Assembly (NCBI RefSeq): GCF_010729305.1
Contig: NZ_AP022574.1
Coordinates: 2,294,001 to 2,358,000, forward strand
Source of the DNA: Mycolicibacterium psychrotolerans
GTDB taxonomy: Bacteria > Actinomycetota > Actinomycetes > Mycobacteriales > Mycobacteriaceae
Length of the DNA stretch: 64,000 nucleotides
Reading direction: 5' to 3'
A model generated the notes under the pieces. The model saw only the letters and a list, made by a program, of their open reading frames with translations, did not search any database and was not told the DNA's origin. This document shows positions 44,413 through 53,522 of the stretch, piece after piece; positions within the stretch are counted from its first letter, which is position 1; each line of letters begins with the position of its first letter. Position numbers and translations under genes: made by a program.

Positions 44413-45990
44413 TCAGGGTTCGGTGGCGCGCAGCGCCAGGGAGAGCACCAGGCGGTCGTCGGGGTCCTCCAGCGAGGTCGCCAGCAGCTTCTCCACCCGC
44501 CGGATGCGGTAGCGCACGGTGTTGGGGTGCACGTGCAGGCGCGCCGCGATCGCCCCGATGTCGCCGAAGCCGTCGAGGTAGGCCTGCAGCGTGATCGCGA
44601 GCATCGGCTCCTCGTCGCGCAACGCGCGCACCCGCGGATCGACGAGCCGCGGTTGGGCGGCCACCTGCGAGACGATCTCGTCGAGCAGCACCGTCGTGCG
44701 CGCCTCGTCGACCGTCGTGACCTGACCGATCGCGCCGGGGTGGCGCTGCGCGCTGTCGAACACCCGGTCCACCTCGGCGCGCGCCTGCGCCGCGGCGGCC
44801 ACCCCAGCCAGCGGGCACGCCGTCACCGCCCGCACCTCGAGATCGAGTTCCCGGCGCAGCGCAGCGACCAGGCCGCGCGCCCAGGACGTCACCGACGCGG
44901 CCCCGGTGACCTTCGGCAGCACCACGAACACCCGGTCCCCGGCGCTGACCACCTGCGCGTCGGAGCGAAAAGCAGTCGCGCTCAGGGCGATCACGTCGGC
45001 GGGCACCGCACGGTGCAGGCCGCGGAACCCCACCACCGCGGCGCGGGCGTCCAGGGGGACGCCGAGATCGCGGGCCAGCGCCGCCACGTCATCGGCTTCG
45101 GCGCCGGCCAGGCCGAGCAGCTGCTGCACCCGGGCGGTGTGCTGCGACGGCGCCGCGGCCAGCCGTGCCATGATGCGCGCCGCCAGCACGGCCCCGCCGC
45201 GCAGGATCTCCTCGACGTCGTCGGCCAGCGCGGCCGAACCCTGCTGCAGCCAGATCGTCCCGGCGAAGCCGGACCGGCGCCGGTCGCCGGACGGGAGGTG
45301 CACGCCGACCGCCAGCCGCGGTCGCAGCCCCAGCTCGGGCCGCTCGGCGACCCGCACCACCTCCGAGCCGGCGCGCAGCGCGTCGAAGATGCCCCACTGG
45401 CCGATCCACTCCAGATGTTCGGGCGGCCCCGAGCGGCCCAGGATCGTCAGCCGGCGCAGCTCGTCGGCCTCCTCGCTGGAAGCCGAATACGCCAGCATGC
45501 GGCTGTCGGCGTCCTCGATACACACCATGCCGCGGGTGCGGTCGGCGATGGACTGGGCCAGTCCGAACAGGTCCGTACCCGAATCATGCTGTGGGTCCGC
45601 GCGGTCGCCGTGGTGCTCGAAGGCGTGGTTGACGAGGCGGTACAGATGCTCCCAGCGGGCCTGCGGTTCGACGGCGACGACCGCGGCGCCCAACGCCACC
45701 GCCCGGGTCACCGCCGGAGTTGTGGGCTCCTTGACGAAGATCGCCGCGGGCCGGCCGGCAAGCCGTTCCAGCCACCCGACCGCCTCGACGTCGGAGACCC
45801 CGAGGAGGAAGAACACGTCGGCCGGCCCGGGGCCGACGGCCAGCCCGAGACGCACGTCGTCGGCGTCGACGAGCGCCACCGAGCTGACCGGCATGTCCAG
45901 CCCCCGCGGCGCCTCGACGAGCGTCACCATCGTGCGGTCGAGCGCCAGGAGGAGCTGACCCAGGCCCAGGCCCGTCGATGTCGTCGCCAT
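44413..45990 (-). CDS. pruC: PucR-family regulator of proline catabolism (PruC)
   Basis: A 525-residue activator. The N-terminal part is a PucR-like sensory region, the middle resembles a GGDEF-derived domain, and the C-terminus ends with the helix-turn-helix FGDIGAIAARLHVHPNTVRY. The ATG at 45990 follows CAGGAGG at six bases; a longer frame to 46053 would enter the operator. It is divergent from pruA across 98 bp containing a palindrome. The M. tuberculosis counterpart is Rv1186c. Confidence 0.88.
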   Translation of the reverse strand: MATTSTGLGLGQLLLALDRTMVTLVEAPRGLDMPVSSVALVDADDVRLGLAVGPGPADVFFLLGVSDVEAVGWLERLAGRPAAIFVKEPTTPAVTRAVALGAAVVAVEPQARWEHLYRLVNHAFEHHGDRADPQHDSGTDLFGLAQSIADRTRGMVCIEDADSRMLAYSASSEEADELRRLTILGRSGPPEHLEWIGQWGIFDALRAGSEVVRVAERPELGLRPRLAVGVHLPSGDRRRSGFAGTIWLQQGSAALADDVEEILRGGAVLAARIMARLAAAPSQHTARVQQLLGLAGAEADDVAALARDLGVPLDARAAVVGFRGLHRAVPADVIALSATAFRSDAQVVSAGDRVFVVLPKVTGAASVTSWARGLVAALRRELDLEVRAVTACPLAGVAAAAQARAEVDRVFDSAQRHPGAIGQVTTVDEARTTVLLDEIVSQVAAQPRLVDPRVRALRDEEPMLAITLQAYLDGFGDIGAIAARLHVHPNTVRYRIRRVEKLLATSLEDPDDRLVLSLALRATEP

Positions 45991-46037
45991 CAGCGCCTCC
46001 TGCTCTTGTGTGATCCAACCAACAAGTCTGCCAGGTG

Positions 46038-46060
46038 TTGTCCGATCGGCCATCGGATAA
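46038..46060. promoter_or_regulatory. Palindromic operator between pruC and pruA
   Basis: TTGTCCGAT-CGGCC-ATCGGATAA is a 9-5-9 inverted repeat with a single mismatch, 28 bp upstream of the pruA start and 47 bp from the pruC start. Its position makes it the natural binding site for PruC. The sequence is seen; the pairing with PruC is inferred. Confidence 0.6.
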
Positions 46061-46088
46061 CGCGACCGAAGTGGGCATTGTTAGGCAC

Positions 46089-47717
46089 ATGGATGCGATC
46101 ACCGACGTACCGCTGCCCGCCAACGAGCCCGTCGGGGACTTCGCCCCCGGCTCCCCGGAACGCGCCCGGCTGCTCGACGCACTGACCCGGCTCGCCGCCG
46201 ACCCGATCGACCTGCCGCACGTCATCGGCGGCCGACACCGCATGGGTGCCGGCGAGCGCATCGACGTGGTGCAGCCGCACAAGCACGCCGCGCGGCTGGG
46301 CACGCTGACCAACGCCGACCACGCCGACGCCACCGCCGCCGTCGAGGCGGCGCTCGCCGCCAAGCCCGCATGGGAGGCCACCCCGTTCGACGAGCGCGCC
46401 GCGGTGTTCCTGCGCGCGGCCGACCTGCTCGCCGGGCCGTGGCGGGAGAAGATCGCCGCGGCCACGATGCTCGGCCAGTCCAAGTCCGCCTACCAGGCCG
46501 AGATCGACTCGCCGTGCGAGCTCGTCGACTTCTGGCGGTTCAATGTCGCGTTCGCCCGGCAGATCCTGGCCGAGCAGCCGGTCAGCGGAAAAGGCGTGTG
46601 GAACCGCACGGACCACCGCCCGCTCGAGGGCTTCGTGTACGCGATCACCCCGTTCAACTTCACCGCGATCGCCGGCAACCTGCCCACCGCGCCCGCCCTG
46701 ATGGGCAACACCGTGGTGTGGAAGCCGTCCCCCACGCAGACGTTTGCGGCCTACCTGACCATGCAGCTGCTCGAGGCGGCCGGCCTGCCGCCGGGCGTCA
46801 TCAACCTCGTCGCCGGCGACGGCAAGGCGGTGTCCGACGTCGCGCTGGCCGACCCGCGGCTGGCGGGTATCCACTTCACCGGGTCCACGGCGACGTTCCA
46901 GCACCTGTGGCGCGAGGTCGGCACCCACATCGACCGCTACGACACCTACCCGCGGCTGGTCGGCGAGACCGGCGGCAAGGACTTCGTCGTCGCCCACGCG
47001 TCGGCGCATCCGGACGTCTTGCGCACCGCGCTGATTCGCGGCGCGTTCGACTATCAGGGGCAGAAGTGCTCGGCCGCGTCACGGGCCTACGTCGCACGGT
47101 CGGTGTGGCAGAAGATGGGTGACGACTTCCTGGGCGCCACCGACGCGCTGCGCTACGGCGACGTCACCGACCTGACGAACTTCGGGGGCGCGCTGATCGA
47201 CGACCGGGCGTTCGCCAAGAACGTCGCCGCCATCGAGCGGGCCAAGGGCGCCCCGGGTGTCACGGTGGCCGCCGGCGGCGAATACGACGACAGCGAAGGC
47301 TATTTCGTCCGTCCCACCGTGCTGCTGTCCGACGATCCGACCGACGAGGCGTTCTCGACGGAGTACTTCGGGCCGCTGCTGGCTGTGCATGTCTATCCCG
47401 ACGACGACTACGAGCGCATCCTCGACGTCGTCGACGGCGGGGCGCGCTACGCGCTCACCGGCGCGGTGATCGCCGACGACCGCGCCGCGGTGCTGACCGC
47501 GCAGCAGCGACTTCGGCACGCGGCAGGCAACTTCTACGTCAACGACAAGCCGACCGGCGCCGTCGTCGGCCAGCAGCCCTTCGGCGGGTCGCGGGCCTCG
47601 GGCACCAACGACAAGGCCGGCTCGCCGCTGAACCTGACGCGGTGGACGTCGGCCCGCTCGATCAAGGAGACCTTCGTGCCCGCCACCCACCACACCTATC
47701 CCCACATGGAGGGCTGA
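46089..47717 (+). CDS. pruA: 1-pyrroline-5-carboxylate dehydrogenase PruA
   Basis: A 542-residue aldehyde dehydrogenase that oxidises glutamate semialdehyde to glutamate, the second step of proline breakdown. The NAD-binding ITPFNFTAI, catalytic Glu in GETGGKDFVV, catalytic Cys in YQGQKCSAASRAYV and C-terminal VVGQQPFGGSRASGTNDKAG are diagnostic. The start ATG at 46089 gives MDAITDVPLP. It is followed by pruB after 3 bp, forming one operon (Rv1187-Rv1188 order). Confidence 0.95.
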   Translation: MDAITDVPLPANEPVGDFAPGSPERARLLDALTRLAADPIDLPHVIGGRHRMGAGERIDVVQPHKHAARLGTLTNADHADATAAVEAALAAKPAWEATPFDERAAVFLRAADLLAGPWREKIAAATMLGQSKSAYQAEIDSPCELVDFWRFNVAFARQILAEQPVSGKGVWNRTDHRPLEGFVYAITPFNFTAIAGNLPTAPALMGNTVVWKPSPTQTFAAYLTMQLLEAAGLPPGVINLVAGDGKAVSDVALADPRLAGIHFTGSTATFQHLWREVGTHIDRYDTYPRLVGETGGKDFVVAHASAHPDVLRTALIRGAFDYQGQKCSAASRAYVARSVWQKMGDDFLGATDALRYGDVTDLTNFGGALIDDRAFAKNVAAIERAKGAPGVTVAAGGEYDDSEGYFVRPTVLLSDDPTDEAFSTEYFGPLLAVHVYPDDDYERILDVVDGGARYALTGAVIADDRAAVLTAQQRLRHAAGNFYVNDKPTGAVVGQQPFGGSRASGTNDKAGSPLNLTRWTSARSIKETFVPATHHTYPHMEG

Positions 47718-47720
47718 GTC

Positions 47721-48695
47721 ATGGGCGTGTTCGGACAGTTCGCGCGGCCGGTCATCCTGGCCGCCGCCAAGCAGGACGGCTTGCGCCGCGCCGCGGAACG
47801 CGTGCCGCTGACCCGGCGGGTGGTGCACCGCTTCGTGCCGGGCGAGGGACTCGACGACGTGATGAAAGCGCTTGTCGCACTGCGCGATTCATCCCGGTTG
47901 GTGTCGATCGACTATCTCGGTGAGGACGTCACCGACGCCGACGCCGCCGACGCGACGGTGCAGGCCTACCTCGGCCTGCTCGGCGCGCTGGCCGGTCGGG
48001 CGGAGGCGGCGGAGCCGAGGGTACGTCCGCTCGAGGTGTCGCTGAAGCTGTCCGCACTGGGGCAGGCGCTGCCGCACGACGGCGAGAAGATCGCGCTGGA
48101 GAACGCGCGCACGATCTGCGAAGCCGCGCACCGCGCCGGGGTCTGGGTGACCGTGGACGCCGAGGACCACACCACGACGGACTCGACGCTGTCGATCGTG
48201 CGGGATCTGCGGGTCGACTTCGACTGGGTGGGCACCGTGCTGCAGGCCTATCTGAAGCGGACCAAGGCCGACTGCGCGGAGTTCGCGGCGTCGGGGGCCC
48301 GGATCCGGCTGTGCAAGGGCGCCTATGACGAGCCGGCGTCGGTGGCGTACCGCGACACCGACCAGATCACCGACTCCTACCTCGGATGTCTGCGCATCCT
48401 GATGGCCGGCCGTGGCTACCCGATGGTGGCCTCGCACGACCCGGAGATCATCGCCGCGGTGGCACCGATGGCGCGGGAAAACCACCGCGGCACCGACGAA
48501 TTCGAATATCAGATGCTCTACGGTATCCGCGACGGCGAACAGCGCCGGCTTGCCGACGAGGGCAACCACGTGCGGGTCTACGTGCCGTTCGGCTCCCAGT
48601 GGTACGGCTACTTCGTGCGCCGGCTCGCCGAGCGTCCGGCCAACCTGACGTTCTTCCTACGTGCGCTGACCGAGCGGCGCGGTCACGCCGGATAG
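47721..48695 (+). CDS. pruB: Proline dehydrogenase PruB
   Basis: A 324-residue monofunctional FAD-dependent proline dehydrogenase, the first step of proline oxidation. The barrel motifs EVSLKLSALG, VTVDAEDHTTTD, RIRLCKGAYDEP, MVASHDPEII and EFEYQMLYGIRDGEQRRL carry the FAD- and proline-binding residues. ATG at 47721 is 3 bp after the pruA stop. Electrons probably pass to membrane quinone. The end overlaps the convergent secreted-protein gene by 13 bp. Confidence 0.95.
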   Translation: MGVFGQFARPVILAAAKQDGLRRAAERVPLTRRVVHRFVPGEGLDDVMKALVALRDSSRLVSIDYLGEDVTDADAADATVQAYLGLLGALAGRAEAAEPRVRPLEVSLKLSALGQALPHDGEKIALENARTICEAAHRAGVWVTVDAEDHTTTDSTLSIVRDLRVDFDWVGTVLQAYLKRTKADCAEFAASGARIRLCKGAYDEPASVAYRDTDQITDSYLGCLRILMAGRGYPMVASHDPEIIAAVAPMARENHRGTDEFEYQMLYGIRDGEQRRLADEGNHVRVYVPFGSQWYGYFVRRLAERPANLTFFLRALTERRGHAG

Positions 48696-49177
48696 GCGGC
48701 GACGGGCATCACCACGGTGCCCTTGCAGATGCCGTCGAGGATCTCGGTGCGCCAACTGCCGTACATCGATCCGTCCAGCGTCGGCGCGTAGAACACCAGC
48801 GACCGGGCCGGGACGTACTCGCGCGGCACGTCGTCGCCGCGGTAACACTCCCACTGCCAGTTGTAGTTGAACACCCACTGTTTGCCGTCCCACGTGTAAC
48901 GGCTCGGCTGGGGAATCGTCGGATTGCTCGGCGCCGGACCGTCGTTCGCGGTCGCCACGCAGGTGCCCGCACACGAGGTGCTGAAGGTGTACTGGGCGCG
49001 GAAGTCCGGCTCCGGCTGGCGCGCGGCGATGCTGGTGCCCAGCTTGTTCGACGCGAAGGTGATCACCGTGTAGCGCCCGCTCCAGTCCGGTGGCGCCGCC
49101 GCGGCGGTGGCGCCGGGGCAGACCCAGGCCGCCGCGACGAACGTGGCAGCCGCCAGTGCACTCCGTCGGGCAGACAT
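48683..49177 (-). CDS. Conserved mycobacterial secreted protein
   Basis: A 164-residue exported protein. The signal peptide (MSARRSALAAATFVAAAWVC then GATAAAAPP) is followed by a compact domain with WSGRYTVITFASNKLGTSIAA, disulfide-type CAGTC, and WQWECYRGDDVP. The type is frequent in mycobacteria as small secreted proteins of unknown function. The start is the ATG at 49177. Confidence 0.8.
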   Translation of the reverse strand: MSARRSALAAATFVAAAWVCPGATAAAAPPDWSGRYTVITFASNKLGTSIAARQPEPDFRAQYTFSTSCAGTCVATANDGPAPSNPTIPQPSRYTWDGKQWVFNYNWQWECYRGDDVPREYVPARSLVFYAPTLDGSMYGSWRTEILDGICKGTVVMPVAAYPA

Positions 49178-49297
49178 GGTCCCTCACAATGGTTCTCCGG
49201 TGACCTCTGCAACCTATCCGCCCGCACCGCCGCGGTGCCCCATCGACACGACACCCACGGGCACGGTTGCGTCACGGGTTGGTCTCGTCAGGGCGCG

Positions 49298-49834
49298 TCA
49301 GTGTCCCGCGAGTAGCAGCAGCGTCCAGGCCGCCATCGACTGCGCGTCGGTGATCACACCCGCGCGCATCATCTGTTCGATCTCGGCGCGGCCGAACCAC
49401 GCGCTGCGCATGTCCTGCTCTTCGTGTTCGCGGTCGTGCGGCCCTTCGGTGATGCCGGTGGCCAGGAACACCCGGCCGCGCTGGCTGCTCATCCCCGGCG
49501 CGACGTCGAGCATGCCGAGTTCGACCAGCGACGCCGCGGTCAGCCCAGTCTCCTCGCGGAGTTCGCGGGCCGCCAGCGCGGCCGGTTCGAGATCGGCCCG
49601 GTCGGGCGCGGTGCCCTGCGGAAACTCCCAGCGCCGCAACCCCAGCGGATAGCGGAACTGCTCCACCAGATGGAAGCGGTCCCCGTCCCGCGGAATCACC
49701 AGCGCATACGTCGGCTTGTCGACCACCGCATAGATCCCGCTGCTGCCGTCGGGCCTGCGGATGTCGTCCTCGCGGATCGTCAACCAGTTGTTCTGGTACA
49801 CCTGGCGGGAACCGAGCGCCCGGATCGAATCCAT
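49298..49834 (-). CDS. Nudix hydrolase (ADP-ribose pyrophosphatase-like)
   Basis: A 178-residue Nudix enzyme. The Nudix region runs GTAPDRADLEPAALAARELREETGL, keeping the REL-REET core but with a one- or two-residue longer loop than the standard box, and LRRWEFPQG precedes it as in ADP-ribose pyrophosphatases. The N-terminal beta domain (YQNNWLTIREDDIRRPDGS) also fits that subgroup. The start ATG at 49834 is 35 bp from the divergent acyl-CoA synthetase gene. Confidence 0.85.
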   Translation of the reverse strand: MDSIRALGSRQVYQNNWLTIREDDIRRPDGSSGIYAVVDKPTYALVIPRDGDRFHLVEQFRYPLGLRRWEFPQGTAPDRADLEPAALAARELREETGLTAASLVELGMLDVAPGMSSQRGRVFLATGITEGPHDREHEEQDMRSAWFGRAEIEQMMRAGVITDAQSMAAWTLLLLAGH

Positions 49835-49869
49835 CGCATCAGTATGACCGGCGGGTAGCCTCAGTTCTC

Positions 49870-51285
49870 GTGCTGCTGGCCTCTCTGAACCCCGCGGCCG
49901 TCGCCGGGGGCGCGGACATCGACGACGCCGTGCGCATCGACGGCGTGACCCTCAGTCGCAGCGATCTGGTGGGTGCGGCCACATCGGTCGCCGAACGGGT
50001 CGGCGGCGCCGCCACGGTCGCCGTGCTGGCCCGCCCGACGCCGGCCACCGTGCTGGCCGTCGTCGGGTGCATGATCGCCGGAGTCCCCGTCGTCCCGGTG
50101 CCCGCCGATGTGGGCGCCGCCGAGCGCAGGCACATCCTCACCGACTCCGGCGCCCAGGCGTGGCTGGGCGAACGGCCCGACGACACCGACGGTCTGCCGC
50201 ACATCCCGGTGCGGCTGCACGCCCGGTCCTGGCACCGCTACGCCGAGCCGCCACCGAACGCCACCGCGCTGATCGTCTACACCTCCGGCACCACCGGCCT
50301 GCCCAAGGGCGTGCTGCTCAGTCGCCGGGCGATCGCCGCCGACCTCGACATGCTCGCCGCGGCCTGGCAGTGGACCGCCGAGGACACCCTCGTCCACGGG
50401 CTGCCGCTCTACCACGTGCACGGCCTGGTGCTGGGCCTGCTGGGGTCGCTGCGCATCGGCAACCGCTTCGTCCACACCGGTAAGCCCACACCGCAGGACT
50501 ACGCGCAGGCCGTGTCCGAAGGCGGGTCGCTGGTGTTCGGCGTTCCCACCGTCTGGTCACGGATCGTCGCCGACGGCGACGCCGCCCGGGCGCTGGCGCC
50601 GGCCCGGCTGTTGGTCTCGGGTAGCGCACCGCTGCCCGTCCCGGTGTTCGACGGGCTGGCCGCGCTCAGCGGCCACCAGCCGGTGGAACGGTACGGGAGT
50701 ACCGAAGCGCTGATCACGCTGAGCACGCTGGCCGCAGGTGAACGCCGGCCCGGCTGGGTGGGGCTGCCGCTCAAGGGCGTCACCACCCGGCTGGTCGCCG
50801 AGGACGGCACCGCCGTGCCGCACGACGGCGAGAGCATCGGGGCGCTGCACCTGCAGAGCCCGACGCTGTTCGACGGCTATCTCAACCGCCCCGACGCCAC
50901 CGCCGAGGTGCTCGACGCCGACGGCTGGTACCACACCGGCGATGTCGCGGTGATCGACGCGGGCGGGATGCACCGCATCGTCGGCCGCGCATCGGTCGAT
51001 CTGATCAAGAGCGGCGGATTCCGGATCGGCGCGGGCGAGATCGAGACGGTGCTCCTCGGTCATGCCGGGGTGGCCGAAGCCGCGGTGATCGGGGCGCCCG
51101 ACGCCGACCTCGGGCAGCGGATCGTCGCGTTCGTGGTCGGCGACGCCGCCCCCGACGAGCTGATCGACCATGTCGCACAGCAGCTTTCGGTGCACAAGCG
51201 ACCGCGCGAGGTCCGCGTCGTGGACGCCCTGCCGCGCAACGCGATGGGTAAGGTCTTGAAGAAGGAACTGCTGCAATGGGTCTGA
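49870..51285 (+). CDS. fadD36: Acyl-CoA synthetase FadD36
   Basis: A 471-residue AMP-forming ligase. The AMP-binding P-loop IVYTSGTTGLPKG, the adenine motif ERYGSTEALITLS, and GWYHTGDVAVIDAGG plus the hinge GRASVDLIKSGGFRIG and the C-terminal catalytic Lys in NAMGKVLKKE are present. It activates a fatty or carboxylic acid as its CoA thioester via an acyl-AMP. Length and position correspond to M. tuberculosis Rv1193. The start is GTG at 49870. The stop overlaps the VOC gene by 10 bp. Confidence 0.9.
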   Translation: MLLASLNPAAVAGGADIDDAVRIDGVTLSRSDLVGAATSVAERVGGAATVAVLARPTPATVLAVVGCMIAGVPVVPVPADVGAAERRHILTDSGAQAWLGERPDDTDGLPHIPVRLHARSWHRYAEPPPNATALIVYTSGTTGLPKGVLLSRRAIAADLDMLAAAWQWTAEDTLVHGLPLYHVHGLVLGLLGSLRIGNRFVHTGKPTPQDYAQAVSEGGSLVFGVPTVWSRIVADGDAARALAPARLLVSGSAPLPVPVFDGLAALSGHQPVERYGSTEALITLSTLAAGERRPGWVGLPLKGVTTRLVAEDGTAVPHDGESIGALHLQSPTLFDGYLNRPDATAEVLDADGWYHTGDVAVIDAGGMHRIVGRASVDLIKSGGFRIGAGEIETVLLGHAGVAEAAVIGAPDADLGQRIVAFVVGDAAPDELIDHVAQQLSVHKRPREVRVVDALPRNAMGKVLKKELLQWV

Positions 51286-51623
51286 GGTTCTCCGACGTCT
51301 GCATCGACGCCCACGACACGCATGCCCTGGCGTCCTGGTGGTCGCGGGTGCTCGGCTGGCCGGCCGAGGACACCGACGACGGCGACGTCGCGCTGCGCGC
51401 CCCGGCGGCCGCAGGCCCGGACTGGCTGTTCCTCGCCGTGCCCGAGGAGAAGGTGGTGAAGAACCGGATCCACTTCGACTTCACTCCGGAGGACCAGGAT
51501 GCCGAGGTCGCCCGCGTGCTCGAGCTCGGTGCGCGTCGGGTCGACATCGGCCAGGGTGACGAGAGCTGGGTGGTGCTCGCCGACCCCGAGGGCAACGAGT
51601 TCTGCATCCTGGCGGCCCCCTAG
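51276..51623 (+). CDS. VOC family (glyoxalase-like) protein
   Basis: A 115-residue single-module vicinal-oxygen-chelate fold (LRFSDVCIDAHDTHALASWW, then HFDFTPEDQDAEVARV and VVLADPEGNEFCIL with the metal-binding Glu). Enzymatic type cannot be told from a single module; it presumably dimerises. The ATG at 51276 overlaps the fadD36 end by 10 bp, and the stop shares one base with the next GTG (TAGTG), so the three genes form a tight operon. Confidence 0.85.
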   Translation: MGLRFSDVCIDAHDTHALASWWSRVLGWPAEDTDDGDVALRAPAAAGPDWLFLAVPEEKVVKNRIHFDFTPEDQDAEVARVLELGARRVDIGQGDESWVVLADPEGNEFCILAAP

Positions 51624-52291
51624 TGAGTCACCTCCTTCCGCGAGCGCGCGTGTCTGCACGCAACACGCCGCGCCACGCCGGCATTTCGCGCGCGCTCGCG
51701 GCGATCGGGGGAGCGCTGGCCGTCACGCTGACCGCGTGCGCGCAGTCGCCGGAGGTGATGCTCGCCCAGACGAGCATCGTGCTGCCCCCGCCGCCGCCGG
51801 AGCCGGTGACGCCTCCGCCCGGTGACCAGCTGGCGATCGGCCCCGCCGCCGTCGACACCACCGGCGGCTGGCTCCCCGACGGCACCACGCTCTCGCCGTT
51901 CGACGTCACCAATCCGATTCTGTCGCAGATCGATCCGGCACTGCTGACCGCCGTGCAGAACGCCGCGCGGGCCGCCGAGGCCGCGGGCATCGGCCTGCGC
52001 ATCACCTCGGGCTGGCGTTCGAAAGGCTTCCAGCAGCGGCTGTTCGACAATGCGGTGGGCACCTACGGCAGCGTCACGGCGGCCGCGGAGTTCGTGGCCA
52101 CCCCAGAGGTGTCCAAGCACGTCACCGGTCAGGCCATCGACATCGGACCGCCCGAGGCCGATCAGTGGCTGATTGCCAACGGCAGGCAGTTCGGGCTGTG
52201 CCAGATCTACGCGAACGAGATCTGGCACTTCGAACTGGCCGCCGATGCGCAGGGCAACTGCCCGCCGCTGCGGCCCAACGCCGCGGGCTGA
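51623..52291 (+). CDS. M15/VanY-type D-Ala-D-Ala carboxypeptidase lipoprotein
   Basis: A 222-residue exported peptidase. The N-terminal hydrophobic segment ends LTAC, a lipobox, followed by a proline-rich linker (PPPPPEPVTPPPG). The catalytic domain has SGWRSKGFQQRLF, SKHVTGQAIDIGPP (zinc His and Asp) and EIWHFEL (second His). It trims peptidoglycan stem peptides outside the membrane. GTG at 51623 overlaps the VOC stop by one base. The next gene, two bases away, is convergent. Confidence 0.9.
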   Translation: MSHLLPRARVSARNTPRHAGISRALAAIGGALAVTLTACAQSPEVMLAQTSIVLPPPPPEPVTPPPGDQLAIGPAAVDTTGGWLPDGTTLSPFDVTNPILSQIDPALLTAVQNAARAAEAAGIGLRITSGWRSKGFQQRLFDNAVGTYGSVTAAAEFVATPEVSKHVTGQAIDIGPPEADQWLIANGRQFGLCQIYANEIWHFELAADAQGNCPPLRPNAAG

Positions 52292-52292
52292 T

Positions 52293-53471
52293 CTAGGGCT
52301 GAGCGGGAAAAGCGTTGCGGGACAGAGCGGCGACGGCGGTGCCTGCGCCGATCAGCGCGATCGCGACCCACGGCAGCACGCCCAGGCCGGCGGTCCCGAG
52401 CAGCGCGGCGCCGAGCGCCGATCCGCCCGCGATCCCCACATTCGATGTGGCGTTGACCCACGCGCCCGCGCGTTCGGGGGACACCGCGTGGGTGCGCACC
52501 GCGCACGCCTGATACAGCGACGGCACACCGCCGAACGCGCCGCACCAGATCGCCGTCGCGGCCAGCACGCCCGCCATCACCGGCCACGCGACACCGAGTG
52601 CCGCCACCGCGATCAGCTTGGCGCACAAGGTGATCAGTGTCGTCCCGCGCGGGTTGCGGTCCAGCCCCCGGCCCGCGTACCACAGTCCGACCAGACCGCA
52701 GGCGCCGCAGCCGAGCAGAATCGGCCCGATGAACGCCGCGTGCACCCCGCTGCCGAGGAGCAGCAGGCTGATGAACGTGTAGGCGGTGAAGTGCCCGACG
52801 AACACGAGCATGTTCGACGCGGACACCGCGACCAGCCGGCCGCGACGCCCCGGCTCACGCGCCCCGGTCTGACCGGTGTTGGTCACGCCCGGCAGCACGG
52901 CGCCGATCAACGCGAACGCGCCCACGGCCGCGACGGCCAGCACCGCGAACGGCGTCCTCCAGCCGGACGCCGCGCCCAGCGAGGTCAGCAGCGGCACGCC
53001 GAGCACCAGGCCGGCCGACACGCCGCACCCGGCGATCGCCAGCGCACGGCCGACGAGCGCCCGGGACACCAGCCGCGGGGTGTACCCGATCAGCAGCGAG
53101 AAGAACAGCGCGTGCGTCAGACCGCCGATGGTCCGCCCGGCGGCGACGACGGCGAACGACGGGGCGGCGGCGACGGCGGCGTTGCTGACCGCGTACCCCG
53201 CCACGGTGGCCAACAGCAGCGGCTTGCGGGCGAACCGCGAGGTGGCCATCGTCAGCGGAACCGCGAACAGGGCCACCATCACCGCGTACAGCCCGACGAG
53301 CAGTCCCGTCGTGGCGTCCGACACCCCGAACGCCGCACCGAGGTCGGGCAGCAGGCCCACCGGGAGCATCTCGGTCGTGACCGCCAGACACGATGCCAGC
53401 GCCAGCGAGAGCAGAGCGGGCAGAGCGTCGCGAAGTCCGCGCGTCGCGGCCTGATCGGTGGTCACACTCAC
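52293..53471 (-). CDS. MFS transporter (DHA1-type)
   Basis: A 392-residue, 12-helix permease, SLALASCLAVTTEMLPVGLL at the N-terminus and LTMATSRFARKPLLLA as the loop-2 motif, similar in type to the permease at 38073. The start is GTG at 53471, 51 bp from the divergent ROK regulator, which may control it. The family includes sugar and drug efflux proteins; the substrate is unknown. Confidence 0.88.
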   Translation of the reverse strand: MSVTTDQAATRGLRDALPALLSLALASCLAVTTEMLPVGLLPDLGAAFGVSDATTGLLVGLYAVMVALFAVPLTMATSRFARKPLLLATVAGYAVSNAAVAAAPSFAVVAAGRTIGGLTHALFFSLLIGYTPRLVSRALVGRALAIAGCGVSAGLVLGVPLLTSLGAASGWRTPFAVLAVAAVGAFALIGAVLPGVTNTGQTGAREPGRRGRLVAVSASNMLVFVGHFTAYTFISLLLLGSGVHAAFIGPILLGCGACGLVGLWYAGRGLDRNPRGTTLITLCAKLIAVAALGVAWPVMAGVLAATAIWCGAFGGVPSLYQACAVRTHAVSPERAGAWVNATSNVGIAGGSALGAALLGTAGLGVLPWVAIALIGAGTAVAALSRNAFPAQP

Positions 53472-53522
53472 GCATCATGAATATACTCAACCACCGAGTT
53501 TAAACAAAAGGAATACTCCTCC

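Noticed and set aside
53472..53522. ACTC-N7-GAGT repeat in the MFS/ROK divergent gap as a ROK operator
   Set aside because: Four-base arms are too short to distinguish from chance.
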